Assembly (NCBI RefSeq): GCF_018069805.1
Contig: NZ_JAGPYN010000013.1
Location: forward strand, 62,001-126,000
Length of the DNA: 64,000 bases
Source of the DNA: Pseudoalteromonas ostreae
GTDB lineage: Bacteria; Pseudomonadota; Gammaproteobacteria; Enterobacterales; Alteromonadaceae
Direction: 5' to 3'
Shown here one piece after another: positions 54,116 through 64,000 of the stretch. Both the position numbers and the translations under genes were made by a program. Below the pieces are notes generated by a model, which worked only from the letters and a program-made list of their open reading frames with translations, was not told the DNA's origin and did not search any database. Positions within the stretch are counted from its first letter, which is position 1; each line of letters begins with the position of its first letter.

Positions 54116-54744
54116 GCAAATTCCTGTTCTAACTCCAGCAACCTAAGTTGTAATGAGCGTACAAACTCAAGCACAAATAAGCTGTCTTTTGCTGGTTCGA
54201 AATGATTAGGATCTTCACTACCAAAGGCCAAAATAGCGATAGGGTGTTGACTGTTACCAATTAAATAGAGCGCAGTTGATTGTGTAGCAGGGCTGAACAG
54301 TAAATCTCGCTCTTGCTGATTTACGCGACCCAGATAAACGCCATTATACTCTAAGCGGTGTTCAAGTAGTTGCGCAAACTTTTTATCATACTTAAGCAAG
54401 TGGCATTCATTAATCGCCGGATTAGTACAAATAATATTGCGTAAGTTTATTGCTAAAGTTTTAAAATCGTAGTTAGTCCAAAGCTGGCGATGACACTCGC
54501 TGAACAAGCTATAAATTAGCTCATTTTCTTTTGCGTGCTTAATTAAGCTGTCAATTTTGCTTTTCAACATGGTGTTGTGTTCACGCAATTGACGCTGTTG
54601 AATGTGCACTAATGAGGTCGCGCCTTGCGCTTGCTGCAGCTCAAGTTGGGCTAATAGTGCTGGATTTTGAGCTAAAAACAATGGGTTTTGTTGTAAAAAC
54701 TCACTCACTTGCTCACGAGTTACTTTGTCGTTTGAGTTACTCAT
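54112..54744 (-). CDS. DUF484 family protein (YigA-like)
   Basis: 210 aa. [24 protein letters not shown] near the start, then a GAF-like region, is characteristic of DUF484 (PF04340). Function unknown. It overlaps dapF and xerC by 4 bases each, an operon conserved across Gammaproteobacteria. Confidence 0.92.
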   Translation of the reverse strand: MSNSNDKVTREQVSEFLQQNPLFLAQNPALLAQLELQQAQGATSLVHIQQRQLREHNTMLKSKIDSLIKHAKENELIYSLFSECHRQLWTNYDFKTLAINLRNIICTNPAINECHLLKYDKKFAQLLEHRLEYNGVYLGRVNQQERDLLFSPATQSTALYLIGNSQHPIAILAFGSEDPNHFEPAKDSLFVLEFVRSLQLRLLELEQEFA

Positions 54745-55571
54745 AAAGCAACTTGTCCATCAAATACATGCTCTGCAGGGCCTGTCATTCGCACTGGATG
54801 CCCTTCGCCTTGCCAGCGAATTTGCAAACTACCACCGGGTAAATCGACCTGTACTGTGGTGGATAATTTACTTTGAATTTGGCCAATTACCATTGCTGCA
54901 CATGCACCTGTACCGCAGGCGAGCGTTTCGTTAACGCCACGTTCCCAAACTCGCAATTTAATATGCTCAGAATTAATCACTTGCATAAAGCCCACGTTAA
55001 CGCGCTGTGGAAAACGTTCATGATTTTCAAGTAGCGGGCCTAAAGTGCTGACGTCAGCAGTCTCTATATCATCAACTTCAAGTACACAATGTGGGTTACC
55101 CATTGATACTGCACCACTAAATACGGTGTGTTCTTCTGCTCGAATAATATAAGTCAGTTCACGCTTAGTCGCTTTGAGTGGGATTTTGCTCGGTTCGAAA
55201 TTAGGGTGACCCATGTTCACGGTGACTTGGCCATCTTTTTCGATGTATAAGGTTAAATTACCGGATTTGGTAGATACGGTGACTTTATGTTTATTAGTAA
55301 GGCCTTTCATCCGTACAAAGCGGGCAAAACAGCGAGCGCCATTGCCGCATTGTTCTACTTCGTTACCGTCAGCATTAAAAATACGATAATGGAAATCAAG
55401 ATCGGGAGAATAAGGCGCTTCAACCATTAATAGTTGGTCAAAGCCGATGCCGAAATGGCGATCTGCCAGTTTTTTTATTTGGTCTCGTGACAAGAAAACG
55501 TTTTGTGTAATGTTATCAATTACAACAAAATCGTTGCCTAGGCCGTGCATTTTGGAAAAATTAACTAACAT
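54741..55571 (-). CDS. dapF: Diaminopimelate epimerase
   Basis: 276 aa. Both catalytic cysteines are present: C75 in [12 protein letters not shown] and C219 in [12 protein letters not shown]. It converts LL- to meso-diaminopimelate for lysine and peptidoglycan. It overlaps the DUF484 gene by 4 bases and follows lysA by 62 bases. Confidence 0.97.
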   Translation of the reverse strand: MLVNFSKMHGLGNDFVVIDNITQNVFLSRDQIKKLADRHFGIGFDQLLMVEAPYSPDLDFHYRIFNADGNEVEQCGNGARCFARFVRMKGLTNKHKVTVSTKSGNLTLYIEKDGQVTVNMGHPNFEPSKIPLKATKRELTYIIRAEEHTVFSGAVSMGNPHCVLEVDDIETADVSTLGPLLENHERFPQRVNVGFMQVINSEHIKLRVWERGVNETLACGTGACAAMVIGQIQSKLSTTVQVDLPGGSLQIRWQGEGHPVRMTGPAEHVFDGQVAL

Positions 55572-55585
55572 AGCGCTCTAATTCG

Positions 55586-55619
55586 GGTTGCTCTGCGCTA
55601 ATCATGCCACAGAGCAGCC
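55586..55619 (-). other. Hairpin between lysA and dapF
   Basis: GGTTGCTCTG (55586-55595) and CAGAGCAGCC (55610-55619) form a 10-bp stem with one G-T wobble in the 62-base lysA-dapF spacer. No T-tract follows on the minus strand, so it may be an mRNA processing or stability element rather than a terminator. Confidence 0.45.
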
Positions 55620-55633
55620 TCGTTACAAAAAGT

Positions 55634-56887
55634 TTATGGTAAAATTTTCTCGCCTTGCCATAGACTTTCCAGAGTTTCACGCGCGCGGATCAAATGACTC
55701 TGCTCGCCATCGACCATGAGCTCTGCCACACGAGGCCGTGAGTTATAATTTGAGCTCATGGTAAAGCCGTAGGCACCAGCGCTGCGCTGGGCAAGTAAAT
55801 CACCTTGTTGTAAGGCTAACAGGCGATCTTTACCTAAAAAGTCACCGGTTTCACATACTGGACCAACAATATCAAAGTTATGGGTGGGCGTGTCGTCATT
55901 ACGGGGTGTTACCGGCACAATGTTTTGCCATGCTTGGTATAAAGCAGGGCGCAACATATCGTTCATACCGGCATCAACGATTGCAAAAAACTTATCTTGG
56001 TTTTGTTTTATAAACTCAACTTTTGTAACCAAAATACCCGCATTGGCAGCAATTGCACGGCCCGGTTCAAAAATAAGTTCTAAGTGTTGATAATCAGTTA
56101 AACGATCGGTGATATGTGCCACATATTCACTTGGATGCGGTGGTGCTTCGCCGTTGTATGGTACGCCTAAACCACCGCCAATATCTAAGTGGCTGAGTTC
56201 AATACCGTTGGCTTTTAAATCGTCAATTAGAGCCAGCACTTTGTCTAGCGCTTCGAGAAATGGTTTTATTTCAGTCAGCTGTGAGCCAATGTGACAATCA
56301 ACCCCGGTGATTTTTAGGCCAGGCAATGACGCTGCATACTGATAAACACTTGTTGCAGTAAGAATATCGATACCGAATTTATTTTCTTTTAAACCCGTTG
56401 AAATATACGGATGGGTTTTCGCATCAATATCAGGATTAACCCGAATTGAAATGGGCGCGACTAAATTAAGTTCGTTGGCAACGTGTGAAATACGATCTAG
56501 CTCTGAGACAGACTCAACATTAAAACATTTGATCCCGAGCTTGAGTGCGTAGGCAATTTCATCTGCTGTTTTGGCAACCCCTGAAAAAACCACTTTACTA
56601 GCGTCGCCTCCTGCCGCAATGACGCGGGCAAGTTCACCTTTAGAAACAATATCAAAACCTGAGCCTAAGCGTGCCAATACGTTTAAAACAGCAATGTTTG
56701 AATTGGCTTTTACAGCATAGCAAACTAAGTTTTTATGATTGGTCGCTGCCTGTGCAAAGGCAAGGTAATGGCGTTCAAAAGTTTTGCGAGAATATATATA
56801 ACAAGGCGTTCCGTATTGTGCGGCGAGCTCCTTGACAGCGATGTCTTCAGCATACAGCTGATTATTTTTATAGTCAAAAAAGTCCAT
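55634..56887 (-). CDS. lysA: Diaminopimelate decarboxylase
   Basis: 417 aa, fold-type III PLP enzyme. The PLP lysine is K60 in LVCYAVKANSN. HIGSQLTEIKPF, EPGRAIAANAG and the active-site Cys in GPVCETGDF follow. It makes lysine from meso-diaminopimelate, the DapF product. Its ATG overlaps the lptM stop by one base (TAATG). Confidence 0.97.
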   Translation of the reverse strand: MDFFDYKNNQLYAEDIAVKELAAQYGTPCYIYSRKTFERHYLAFAQAATNHKNLVCYAVKANSNIAVLNVLARLGSGFDIVSKGELARVIAAGGDASKVVFSGVAKTADEIAYALKLGIKCFNVESVSELDRISHVANELNLVAPISIRVNPDIDAKTHPYISTGLKENKFGIDILTATSVYQYAASLPGLKITGVDCHIGSQLTEIKPFLEALDKVLALIDDLKANGIELSHLDIGGGLGVPYNGEAPPHPSEYVAHITDRLTDYQHLELIFEPGRAIAANAGILVTKVEFIKQNQDKFFAIVDAGMNDMLRPALYQAWQNIVPVTPRNDDTPTHNFDIVGPVCETGDFLGKDRLLALQQGDLLAQRSAGAYGFTMSSNYNSRPRVAELMVDGEQSHLIRARETLESLWQGEKILP

Positions 56888-57081
56888 TATTGGTCCTGTT
56901 TCGATTCAGTTGTTGATGACTGCGTTTGTGTAACTGGTGTTGTTACTTGTTGTGGTTTATTTGGCTCGGCTTTATCTTCTGGTAAATACAGTGGCCCGCT
57001 TTGTCCGCAGCCAGCTAAAGTGATGAGTAATATACCAAGTGGGGAAAGTCGTTTTAATTGTTTAAGATGTATCTCTTTCAT
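56887..57081 (-). CDS. lptM: LPS translocon maturation lipoprotein LptM (YifL)
   Basis: 64 aa. Lipobox LAGC with Cys 25, followed directly by GQSGPLYLPED, the conserved LptM segment that contacts LptD. The rest is a Thr/Gln-rich tail. LptM helps oxidative maturation of LptD in the outer membrane. First gene of lptM-lysA-dapF, diverging from cyaY as in E. coli. Confidence 0.93.
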   Translation of the reverse strand: MKEIHLKQLKRLSPLGILLITLAGCGQSGPLYLPEDKAEPNKPQQVTTPVTQTQSSTTESKQDQ

Positions 57082-57229
57082 TAGATTAATCGTGTTGCTG
57101 GCTTTATAATCGCAGATTAACAGAATATCTAAAAAATGCAGCTATTCGCGGATGAATTTATTCCTGTTACACTAGCTGCATGCAATTCGTACCGAATATC
57201 TGGCTAAATGCCCGTAAAAGGAAACAATT

Positions 57230-57553
57230 ATGACTGATCATGAATACCACCAATTAGCCGAAGCTCTTATGTTTACCATTGAAGAACAAGTGGATGACTG
57301 TGAAGCTGACTTAGACTATGAATCTGCACAAGGTATTTTGGAGATTATTTTTGCTGATCGCAGTAAAATTGTGATTAATAAGCAAGCTCCTTTGCATCAA
57401 GTATGGGTTGCGACTAAGTTTAATGGTCACCATTTTGAATTGCGTGGCGATAAGTGGATTGATAATCGCTCGGGCGCAGAATTTTGGCAGTTTATGAATG
57501 AAGCAACAACGCGCCAAGCTGGCCAAACGGTAGAATGGCAATCAGCACTATGA
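57230..57553 (+). CDS. cyaY: Frataxin-like iron-binding protein CyaY
   Basis: 107 aa. An acidic first helix ([26 protein letters not shown]) and the sheet signature [27 protein letters not shown] match CyaY. It regulates iron-sulfur assembly on IscS/IscU. AAAAGGAA lies 6-13 bases upstream. Diverges from lptM. Confidence 0.95.
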   Translation: MTDHEYHQLAEALMFTIEEQVDDCEADLDYESAQGILEIIFADRSKIVINKQAPLHQVWVATKFNGHHFELRGDKWIDNRSGAEFWQFMNEATTRQAGQTVEWQSAL

Positions 57554-58206
57554 GTTTGGGGTTTGTAGAATACGCGGCAAAAGGCCAGCATCAAGCAACG
57601 ATTATTTGGTTACATGGTTTAGGCGATTCAGGCGATGGATTCTTACCTGTCGCATCGCAGCTTGCCTTGCCTGATGATTTAGGTGTGCGGTTTGTGTTTC
57701 CAGATGCTCCGGTACAACCGGTCACCATTAATGGTGGTATGGCAATGCGTTCTTGGTATGATATTAAATCTATGGATTTAGATAAGCGCGCCGATGAAGC
57801 AGGGGTACGCGAATCTGCGGCGAAGGTTGAGCTGTTGATTGAGCAAGAGTTGGGTAAAGGTATTCCTGCAGATAAAATAATATTGGCTGGTTTTTCTCAA
57901 GGTGGCGTTATTGCGCTACATTTAGCACCGCGCTTAACTCAGAAACTGGCAGGTGTAATGGCGCTTTCGACTTATATGTGTGTGCCAGATAAGTTAACGG
58001 CTGAAGCTAAACATACAGATTTGTCGGTATTTATGGCTCATGGTAGCCAAGATCAAGTAGTACCTTATGATGCAGGTCGTCATGCGTTTGACATACTTAC
58101 AACGCATAACATGGATGTAAGTTGGCAAGATTACCCAATGGGCCATCAGCTCTGCGGGGAAGAACTAATGGCTATTCGCCACTGGTTGATCGCGCGCTTA
58201 AGTTAA
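57550..58206 (+). CDS. Carboxylesterase/phospholipase family alpha/beta hydrolase
   Basis: 218 aa if it starts at 57550 (ATGA overlap with the cyaY stop), matching the usual length of this family; an in-frame ATG at 57535 lies inside cya[18 protein letters not shown] is the oxyanion-hole region and S116 lies in GFSQGG. D and H lie in [10 protein letters not shown] and MGHQLCGEE. The family hydrolyses short-chain esters. Substrate unknown. Confidence 0.9.
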   Translation: MSLGFVEYAAKGQHQATIIWLHGLGDSGDGFLPVASQLALPDDLGVRFVFPDAPVQPVTINGGMAMRSWYDIKSMDLDKRADEAGVRESAAKVELLIEQELGKGIPADKIILAGFSQGGVIALHLAPRLTQKLAGVMALSTYMCVPDKLTAEAKHTDLSVFMAHGSQDQVVPYDAGRHAFDILTTHNMDVSWQDYPMGHQLCGEELMAIRHWLIARLS

Positions 58207-58231
58207 ATAGTGTTGAGTAGCCGAGGCTAAA

Positions 58232-59125
58232 ATGAAACAAAAAATAGTGATCACTGCAAGTATGAGTCGAGAGGCTGCCCCTATCGTGCCTAAGGTAACG
58301 TATCAATGGCATTGGCAGCGCATTGTTACCGTTATGCTACTGATGATATTTGCGTTAGTTATTTTTACTTATAGCCTGTTGAGCTCCGTTAATGCTGAGC
58401 AACATGATCGACAACCCCTTGATAGCACCGTCGAGTCTGTTGCACAGACCAGCGAAGAAGACGCGCTTTTAGCATCTTCCACAACGATAGCAGACAATAC
58501 TGAGTTTGAGATAGCTAGCGAAGCGTCGACGCTCACTGATACTGATGGTAATGATGCTAGTGTAGTGGATGATAAAAGTGAATCGCTAGAAATGGCGGTG
58601 ATAACTGATAGCCCAGAGCAGCAAATTGTTGATAGTAACCAGCCCGAACAAAGCCAAGCACTTGTAGTTAATACTATTGTTGCTACAAATACCAATAATG
58701 AGCCAGTAGAGAGTGACGTTAGTGCGGAGCAATCAGATAGTTTTGCTACATCCGCACATATTGCCAGCGTTGCTCTTGGTGCAAAAATTGATACAGACAA
58801 AGTAAGCCGCGCAGTATTGACCCGTGAAGTGGTTGATCGTGAACCCGTTAATGTTTTTAAAGCGGATGTGCGTTTAAATGAATTTACTGAGACAATGGCA
58901 TTTTTTAGTGAGCTTAAAAATATGCAAGGGCAGACGGTCAGGCATGTTTGGCGCTATGAAAATGAAGTGCTAGCAAGTATTGAGCTTGGTGTAACGTCTC
59001 CTCGGTATCGTACTTATTCTAGTAAAACTATTTTACCTGAACAGGTTGGCAACTGGCGTGTTGATGTTGTCGACGAACAGGGCCATTTATTGGCACAAAA
59101 AGAATTTCGCATTTTAGCTGAGTAA
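58232..59125 (+). CDS. DUF2914 domain protein with membrane anchor
   Basis: 297 aa. A single membrane helix (about 31-52), then a low-complexity Ser/Thr/Asp/Glu-rich linker (about 55-190). The C-terminal DUF2914 domain follows (about 195-295: [52 protein letters not shown]). Probably a periplasm-facing anchored protein of unknown role. It precedes hemC by 50 bases. Confidence 0.88.
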   Translation: MKQKIVITASMSREAAPIVPKVTYQWHWQRIVTVMLLMIFALVIFTYSLLSSVNAEQHDRQPLDSTVESVAQTSEEDALLASSTTIADNTEFEIASEASTLTDTDGNDASVVDDKSESLEMAVITDSPEQQIVDSNQPEQSQALVVNTIVATNTNNEPVESDVSAEQSDSFATSAHIASVALGAKIDTDKVSRAVLTREVVDREPVNVFKADVRLNEFTETMAFFSELKNMQGQTVRHVWRYENEVLASIELGVTSPRYRTYSSKTILPEQVGNWRVDVVDEQGHLLAQKEFRILAE

Positions 59126-59175
59126 GTGTTTATTTACCTTTAGGCTCAGCAAAGAAAATTAATTGGACTCCTTTT

Positions 59176-60126
59176 ATGACTGAAAACGTGACAAAAAAAC
59201 CTCAACTTATTCGTATCGCTACGCGTAAAAGTGCATTAGCACTGTGGCAGGCTGAATTTGTAAAGGCACAGCTGGAGCATTTCCATGCCGACATTACTGT
59301 AGAGCTAGTACCTATGTCGACGCAAGGAGATATTATTCTTGACACACCACTTGCAAAAATCGGTGGTAAAGGACTATTTGTTAAAGAGCTTGAGCAGGCC
59401 ATGTTAGATGGCCGTGCAGATATTGCTGTGCATTCAATGAAAGATGTACCTGTTGATTTTCCTGAAGGGTTAGCACTGCATACAATTTGTGAACGTGAAG
59501 ATCCACGCGATGCATTTGTGTCAAATACCTTTGCTAACATTGCACAGCTACCACAAGGTGCTATTGTTGGTACATCGAGTTTGCGTCGTCAGTGTCAAAT
59601 TCGTGAACTGCGTCCTGATTTAGAAATTCGTGATTTACGCGGTAATGTCAATACTCGCCTAGCTAAGCTTGATGATGGCCAATATGATGCGATTATTTTA
59701 GCTGCTGCTGGCTTAATTCGCTTACAGATGCATGACCGTATTAAAGCATTTATTGAACCAGAAGAATCGTTACCAGCGAATGGTCAGGGCGCAGTAGGTA
59801 TTGAGTGTCGTATTGATGACGAGGTTACCCAAGCGTTACTTGCACCACTTGAGCATAACGAGACACGTATTCGTGTTAATGCCGAACGTGCAATGAATCG
59901 CCGTTTAGAAGGCGGTTGCCAAGTGCCAATTGGCGCTTACGCCTTAGTTGATGGCGAGCAAGTACATTTACGTGGTTTAGTGGGCGCAATTGATGGCAGC
60001 GAAATTTTACGCGCTGAGATCAGTGGTAAAGCAATTGATGCTGAACAGCTTGGTGTGCAACTGGCTGAACAGTTACTTGCTTTAGGCGCAGATAAAATTT
60101 TAGCTGAAGTATATAGAGACGCATAA
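59176..60126 (+). CDS. hemC: Hydroxymethylbilane synthase (porphobilinogen deaminase)
   Basis: 316 aa. [18 protein letters not shown], the VHSMKDVP Asp loop, [17 protein letters not shown] and the dipyrromethane-cofactor cysteine in [10 protein letters not shown] are all present. It joins four porphobilinogens into hydroxymethylbilane, the HemD substrate. Its stop directly abuts the hemDX start. Confidence 0.97.
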   Translation: MTENVTKKPQLIRIATRKSALALWQAEFVKAQLEHFHADITVELVPMSTQGDIILDTPLAKIGGKGLFVKELEQAMLDGRADIAVHSMKDVPVDFPEGLALHTICEREDPRDAFVSNTFANIAQLPQGAIVGTSSLRRQCQIRELRPDLEIRDLRGNVNTRLAKLDDGQYDAIILAAAGLIRLQMHDRIKAFIEPEESLPANGQGAVGIECRIDDEVTQALLAPLEHNETRIRVNAERAMNRRLEGGCQVPIGAYALVDGEQVHLRGLVGAIDGSEILRAEISGKAIDAEQLGVQLAEQLLALGADKILAEVYRDA

Positions 60127-61992
60127 ATGTCACAGATCCTGATAACTCGCCCATATGGAAAAGGCGCCGACCTTGCAGAGAAACTGTCGCAAGGGGGTTA
60201 TCAGGCGACTTTATTTCCGGTTTTGAAAATTGATTACTTAACCCCAGATAATACTCAACTGACCCCTTTACTGAATGCAGATAAAATTATTTTTATCTCC
60301 CAAGATGCTGTCAAAGCATTGTTGGCACTTAAACCCGATATCAATACTAAAGCGCAATTTTATGCCGTAGGAGAACAAACGGCAGAAGCCATTTGGCAGG
60401 CATTTGGCGTACGAGCAGCCGTGCCTAAATTGCATGATTCTGAAGGGCTATTGGCTTTAAAATCATTACAGCAAGTTGATGGTCTAAATATAGTGTTGGT
60501 CAAAGGCAAAGGTGGCCGAGCAACGATTGCAAAAAACTTAAAGCAACGTGGGGCATTTTTAAATAATTTAGTGGCTTATCAACGAGGCCCTGTAGAAGGT
60601 AATGCAACTGACTGGCTAGACCACTGGCAAAGCCTTGATGTTAAAGGTATAGTCATAACAAGTAATGCGGCAGTTGATGCGATTTTTCGTGAACTGGGCG
60701 CAAAACAATTAGAGTGGATCAGACAGTGCCAGTTTTATGTTGCCAGTGCTCGTATTAGTGAATACCTTGCGGCGCAACAGGTTGACTCGGCAAATATACA
60801 CATTGCTGCAGGTGCAAGCGATAGCGCTATGTTCACTTGTATTAGCGAAGGTAACATTATGACTGAAGATACAAAGCCAACATCACAGCTTGCTGACCCT
60901 AAAGCAACTCCAAATAGCTCAACCAAGGCGAATGCAAAGGTTGCAGACTCTGCTTCGGCAACAAAAAAAGACTTTGCTATGAAACAAGAAACGAACCAAA
61001 ACAACAAACAAAAAATAAGTAAAACTGGCAGCTTAGCATTACTTATCTCGTTGATTGTGGCCTCTGGTGTTGGTTTTCAGTTTTACCAAAAACTTCATAC
61101 ACAACAGCAAGCAAATATGTTAGTTAATCAGTTATCAGCTGACAACCAATTACTCAGTAAAGAGCTGCAAGCAGTGAAAGTTGCGCAGCAAACCTTGCAA
61201 CAAGCGCTGTTTAATAGTGAGCAAAAAGTTGCTGCTAGCTTAGCTGAAAATGCAGATAACACGGCAAAACAATTAGCAGCCGCCTTGCAGCGTGCAGAGC
61301 AACAAACATATAGTCTTAATCCACAAGAGGTGACTAGTTTGCAGCGTATGGCTGAGTTTAAACTGTGGGCTGAGCATGATTATAAAGGAGCGGCGGCAGT
61401 ATTAACTCGATTAGATACGTTATTAGCAGAGCATCCAGGAACTGGCGCTATTCGCCAAGCAATATATCAAGATTTGCAAGCGCTTAGCACTGTTGAGCCG
61501 GTTGCAATAGAAGCAATTTATTTAAAGCTACACGGTGTTAGTAAGCAAGTTGATGAACTGATATTTAACTCAATATCTTTGCCTGAAGAAGCGGTTGCAA
61601 AAAAATCTGAAGCACTTAGCGAGAATATTAGTGAGTGGCGTCAGAATGTGGCTAAATCATGGCAACAATTTAAAGACATGTTTGTTACTGTGCGTACGCG
61701 TGAGGACATGGTTGTTGCACCATTTTTAAGTGAACAAGAGCGCCACTTAGTTAAACAACGTTTGAGCCTGTATCTGTCTCAAGCACAAGATGCGTTATTG
61801 GCTAAGCAAAGCAGCGTGTATTTTACCGCAGTCGATGCAGCAAAAGAAATAGTAAATGAGTACTTCCAGCAAGACGAAGCAGTGAGCAAAGCTGTGCTAA
61901 AAAGTTTGTCGGAGTTATCTAAAGAGCAACTTAATTTTAATCAAAAAGTATCACTACTAAGTACTGTGCAAGTGAAGGAGTGGGCCCAATGA
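60127..61992 (+). CDS. hemDX: Fused uroporphyrinogen-III synthase HemD / membrane protein HemX
   Basis: 621 aa in one frame. Residues 1-240 are HemD (ILITRPYGKGADLAEKL, YAVGEQTAEAIWQAFG, LVKGKGGRATIAKNLKQRG), which cyclises hydroxymethylbilane. Residues 245-621 are HemX: a cytoplasmic Ala/Thr-rich linker, one membrane helix (about 298-320), a coiled coil (about 330-400) and the helical HemX domain. An internal ATG at residue 245 (60859) has an AAGGT-like ribosome site, so separate HemX could also be made. The ATG of hemY overlaps the stop. Confidence 0.92.
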   Translation: MSQILITRPYGKGADLAEKLSQGGYQATLFPVLKIDYLTPDNTQLTPLLNADKIIFISQDAVKALLALKPDINTKAQFYAVGEQTAEAIWQAFGVRAAVPKLHDSEGLLALKSLQQVDGLNIVLVKGKGGRATIAKNLKQRGAFLNNLVAYQRGPVEGNATDWLDHWQSLDVKGIVITSNAAVDAIFRELGAKQLEWIRQCQFYVASARISEYLAAQQVDSANIHIAAGASDSAMFTCISEGNIMTEDTKPTSQLADPKATPNSSTKANAKVADSASATKKDFAMKQETNQNNKQKISKTGSLALLISLIVASGVGFQFYQKLHTQQQANMLVNQLSADNQLLSKELQAVKVAQQTLQQALFNSEQKVAASLAENADNTAKQLAAALQRAEQQTYSLNPQEVTSLQRMAEFKLWAEHDYKGAAAVLTRLDTLLAEHPGTGAIRQAIYQDLQALSTVEPVAIEAIYLKLHGVSKQVDELIFNSISLPEEAVAKKSEALSENISEWRQNVAKSWQQFKDMFVTVRTREDMVVAPFLSEQERHLVKQRLSLYLSQAQDALLAKQSSVYFTAVDAAKEIVNEYFQQDEAVSKAVLKSLSELSKEQLNFNQKVSLLSTVQVKEWAQ

Positions 61993-63098
61993 TCCGCTTT
62001 CTGCTGCTACTAGTTGCTGTTGCAATTTGCTTAGCAATAGCGCCTTTTTTTATCGATCAAAAAGGCTATGTATTAGTTTCATTTAATAAAACCACGATCG
62101 AAGGGACTATATGGGGCTTTTGTGGCCTGATAGTACTTATCTTTACGGCTGCGTTTCTATTTTATAAATTAGTGCGTTATTTATGGTCTTTATACAGCAA
62201 AACTCGCCATCGTTTTTTTGCCCGCAGTGAAGAGCGTAAACAAGCAGCGATTGAGCAAGGTGTATGGAGTTTAATTAATGGTGATAGCGAGCAGCTAGAA
62301 CTGGTATTGGAAAACAATAGCGTGGCTGATAATTGGCAAGATGTGCGCTATGCGTTATTAGCTAAAGCGGCTTTACAAAATAATGATACAAACAAAGCAA
62401 TTGCATTACTTGAGAAAATATCGCCAGCAAACCAACTAAAAGCAGCTAAACTCTGGTTAGCCAGTGGTGATAGCAGTACTGTGATCGGTGAATTAAAAGC
62501 GTTAGCTGAAGCTAAAAAAGCCACCGCCTTAGAGCTAAAACTATATGCCGAAGTACTTGTTCAACAACAAAAATGGACTGCGCTTGAGCAGTTTATGCCG
62601 CGATTACTTAGTAAAAAAGCGTTAACAGATAGCCAGTGGTCGATATTATTGACCAGCTACTTTCTGGCACAGCCACAGTCACAATTAACCGATAAGTATC
62701 AGCAACTTCCTAAAGGCGTAAAAGTAAAAGCGCATAGCTGTTACTTAGCCGCAATGGCAAAAACTGGGCGTTTAAATGAGATTGAACTAAGTTTACTTAA
62801 AATGCTGAAAAAACCAGAGCAGCATATTGAACTTGCACACATATTAAAAGTGTCCGTCCCTGGAGACGCATTAAAGTTACAGGCGAGTTTACAAGATACT
62901 TTAAAGAAAGAGCCGGATAATCAAGCCTTGTTACTGGCACTTGCATGCTTAGCTAATGCACATGGCGAGTATGAGCTTGCTGCTCGGGTGTTCGATAAAG
63001 CCTTAAATCGAGAAAACAGCAAAGAATATTTAGTACAAGCACAGCTTAGTTATAGTAAAAGCGCACAACCACAAAAAGCCCTCGATTTATATTTGTAG
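61989..63098 (+). CDS. hemY: Heme biosynthesis-associated TPR protein HemY
   Basis: 369 aa from the ATG at 61989; GAAGGAG lies just upstream, and the in-frame GTG at 61980 overlaps that site. Two N-terminal membrane helices (about 1-20 and 38-62) precede a TPR-rich periplasmic region (about 95-365). This is the proteobacterial HemY of hemCDXY, not the protoporphyrinogen oxidase of the same name. It overlaps hemDX by ATGA. Confidence 0.92.
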   Translation: MIRFLLLLVAVAICLAIAPFFIDQKGYVLVSFNKTTIEGTIWGFCGLIVLIFTAAFLFYKLVRYLWSLYSKTRHRFFARSEERKQAAIEQGVWSLINGDSEQLELVLENNSVADNWQDVRYALLAKAALQNNDTNKAIALLEKISPANQLKAAKLWLASGDSSTVIGELKALAEAKKATALELKLYAEVLVQQQKWTALEQFMPRLLSKKALTDSQWSILLTSYFLAQPQSQLTDKYQQLPKGVKVKAHSCYLAAMAKTGRLNEIELSLLKMLKKPEQHIELAHILKVSVPGDALKLQASLQDTLKKEPDNQALLLALACLANAHGEYELAARVFDKALNRENSKEYLVQAQLSYSKSAQPQKALDLYL

Positions 63099-63136
63099 GT
63101 ATAGCGGAACTACACCAAAATAGGAGCGTCAGGGCA

Positions 63137-64000
63137 TTGAAAAATATATTTACTCTGACGTTTAGTTTAACATTTGCTTATTTTATTACTGGTTTTTTCA
63201 GTAATTCGCTGCTTGCTATTGATGGTTATGCTGTGGCTTCGTGGCCACCTTCAGGCATTGCCCTTGCGGGTTTTTTATTGTGCGGGCGACGCGCCTTAGT
63301 TGGGGTTTTGCTCGGCGCTTTGCTCACCAATATGATTCATCTCGATCGTGTTGCTGATATTTTGCATTGGCAGGTTTTTTTACAAGCTTTAGCTGTTTCT
63401 TTTGCAGCTGTTTTGCAGGCCTGGGTTGGCTGCTATTTCATCGTTAAAATAATTAAAGCTCCGCTAGATTTATCCTCTTTAAAACACAGTGTGCAAAGCT
63501 TGATCATTGCAGGTCCTGCTTGCTGTGTGATTGCTGCAGCAATAGGCACCAGCTTATTGGTGTTCAATAATATAATACCGATACATACCGCCTTTGATAA
63601 CTTTGTGGCGTGGTGGATTGGCGACAGTATTGGGGTGTTAATTTTTACACCATTAATATTGGCGGCTTTTAATTACGAGCAGATGCGTCATCGCTTACAA
63701 GTAATTTTACCTGCAACCCTAATTTATATTGTTATAAGTATTAGCTTTTATGCTGCAGCAAGTGTGAAAAAAGATAAAGATATTCAAAAGCAAGAAGCAA
63801 AAGTAGCTGAAGTTCGGTTGGAAATAAATCATAAACTGGATGAGGTATCGGCGCATTTAGCTCTGCTTTCTACTTTTTTTGCCAGTAGTGATGATGTCAG
63901 TTACGCTGAATTTAAGCGTTTTACTACAACTCAACTTGATTATAGCAATGAAGTACTTGCCCTAGAATGGGTGCCACATGTACCGTTATCAACGGTTGCC
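63137..64000 (+). CDS. MASE1 and CHASE domain sensor protein (cut by window edge)
   Basis: 288 codons from a TTG with AGGAG 10 bases upstream, running off the right end. About eight membrane helices with AVASWPPSGIALAGFLLCGRRALVGVLLG and VAWWIGDSIGVLIFTPLIL are a MASE1 sensor. A CHASE-like region then begins near residue 235 (LLSTFFASSDDVSYAEFKRFT). The output domain (GGDEF/EAL or histidine kinase) lies outside the window. Confidence 0.82.
   Translation, partial: MKNIFTLTFSLTFAYFITGFFSNSLLAIDGYAVASWPPSGIALAGFLLCGRRALVGVLLGALLTNMIHLDRVADILHWQVFLQALAVSFAAVLQAWVGCYFIVKIIKAPLDLSSLKHSVQSLIIAGPACCVIAAAIGTSLLVFNNIIPIHTAFDNFVAWWIGDSIGVLIFTPLILAAFNYEQMRHRLQVILPATLIYIVISISFYAAASVKKDKDIQKQEAKVAEVRLEINHKLDEVSAHLALLSTFFASSDDVSYAEFKRFTTTQLDYSNEVLALEWVPHVPLSTVA

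Overview
The window is about 64 kb of AT-rich (roughly 40% GC) chromosome from a marine-type gammaproteobacterium. It looks like the order Alteromonadales, most probably Pseudoalteromonas or a close relative. This is inferred from protein character, from the conserved gammaproteobacterial orders cyaY / lptM-lysA-dapF-DUF484-xerC-yigB and hemC-hemDX-hemY, from the many secreted S8/S9 peptidases, and from a MITE with ATACCAATCG ends of the kind I recall from these genomes. No phage, plasmid, IS transposase or CRISPR array is visible. The window cuts a gene at each end: a probable diguanylate cyclase on the left and a MASE1/CHASE sensor on the right.

Layout. 1-4.3 kb: the diguanylate cyclase fragment, a DUF885 lipoprotein peptidase and a stand-alone glutamate-synthase-like FMN protein. 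4.3-10.9 kb: an almost complete methionine salvage pathway in two divergent loci, mtnK<>mtnA and mtnB-mtnC-mtnD plus an AIG2-like cyclotransferase <> methionine aminotransferase plus omega-amidase. Both divergent promoter regions carry MetJ-like boxes. 10.9-13 kb: a decayed zone with a dead sugar O-acetyltransferase, an orphan 125-aa gene, a palindromic repeat built from tRNA-Ser 3' ends, two tRNA-Ser genes and an overlooked 46-codon gene. 13-23 kb: a lipid kinase, an EamA transporter facing a MocR regulator, YggN, a PA3496-like small protein, glutathione peroxidase, a LysR regulator facing YqhD, AzlCD, cytochrome b561 and cytochrome c'.

23-33.3 kb is an exported-proteolysis block. It holds a kexin-like S8 lipoprotein with a P-domain followed by a small exported partner that looks like a propeptide or chaperone supplied in trans, a 1351-aa S8 protease with PA domain, Ig/cadherin-like repeats and a GlyGly-CTERM-like tail, and an oligopeptidase B-like S9 lipoprotein. 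34.3-36 kb is folM-folE-folX (tetrahydromonapterin synthesis), followed by nadE, yceH and a 1132-aa hybrid histidine kinase containing a 9-bp tandem repeat. 41.5-46.9 kb has a penicillin/AHL-acylase-family enzyme, a GNAT-nitrilase fusion coupled to a Gdx/SugE exporter, and another EamA transporter.

46.9-49.4 kb has a broken MAPEG gene abutting a MITE and a BlaI/BlaR1-type pair whose sensor ends in a TonB-like domain. Two textbook BlaI dyads sit upstream of blaI. 49.4-63.1 kb is mostly housekeeping: RluF-like synthase, retropepsin, yigB-xerC-DUF484-dapF-lysA-lptM, cyaY, an esterase, DUF2914, hemC, a hemD-hemX fusion and hemY.

I saw no clearly unprecedented multi-gene system. The best leads are the MetJ-controlled salvage regulon with its embedded cyclotransferase, the split protease-chaperone pair, the BlaI/M56-TonB module, the nitrilase-Gdx pair, the tRNA-derived palindromic element and the 46-aa gene.
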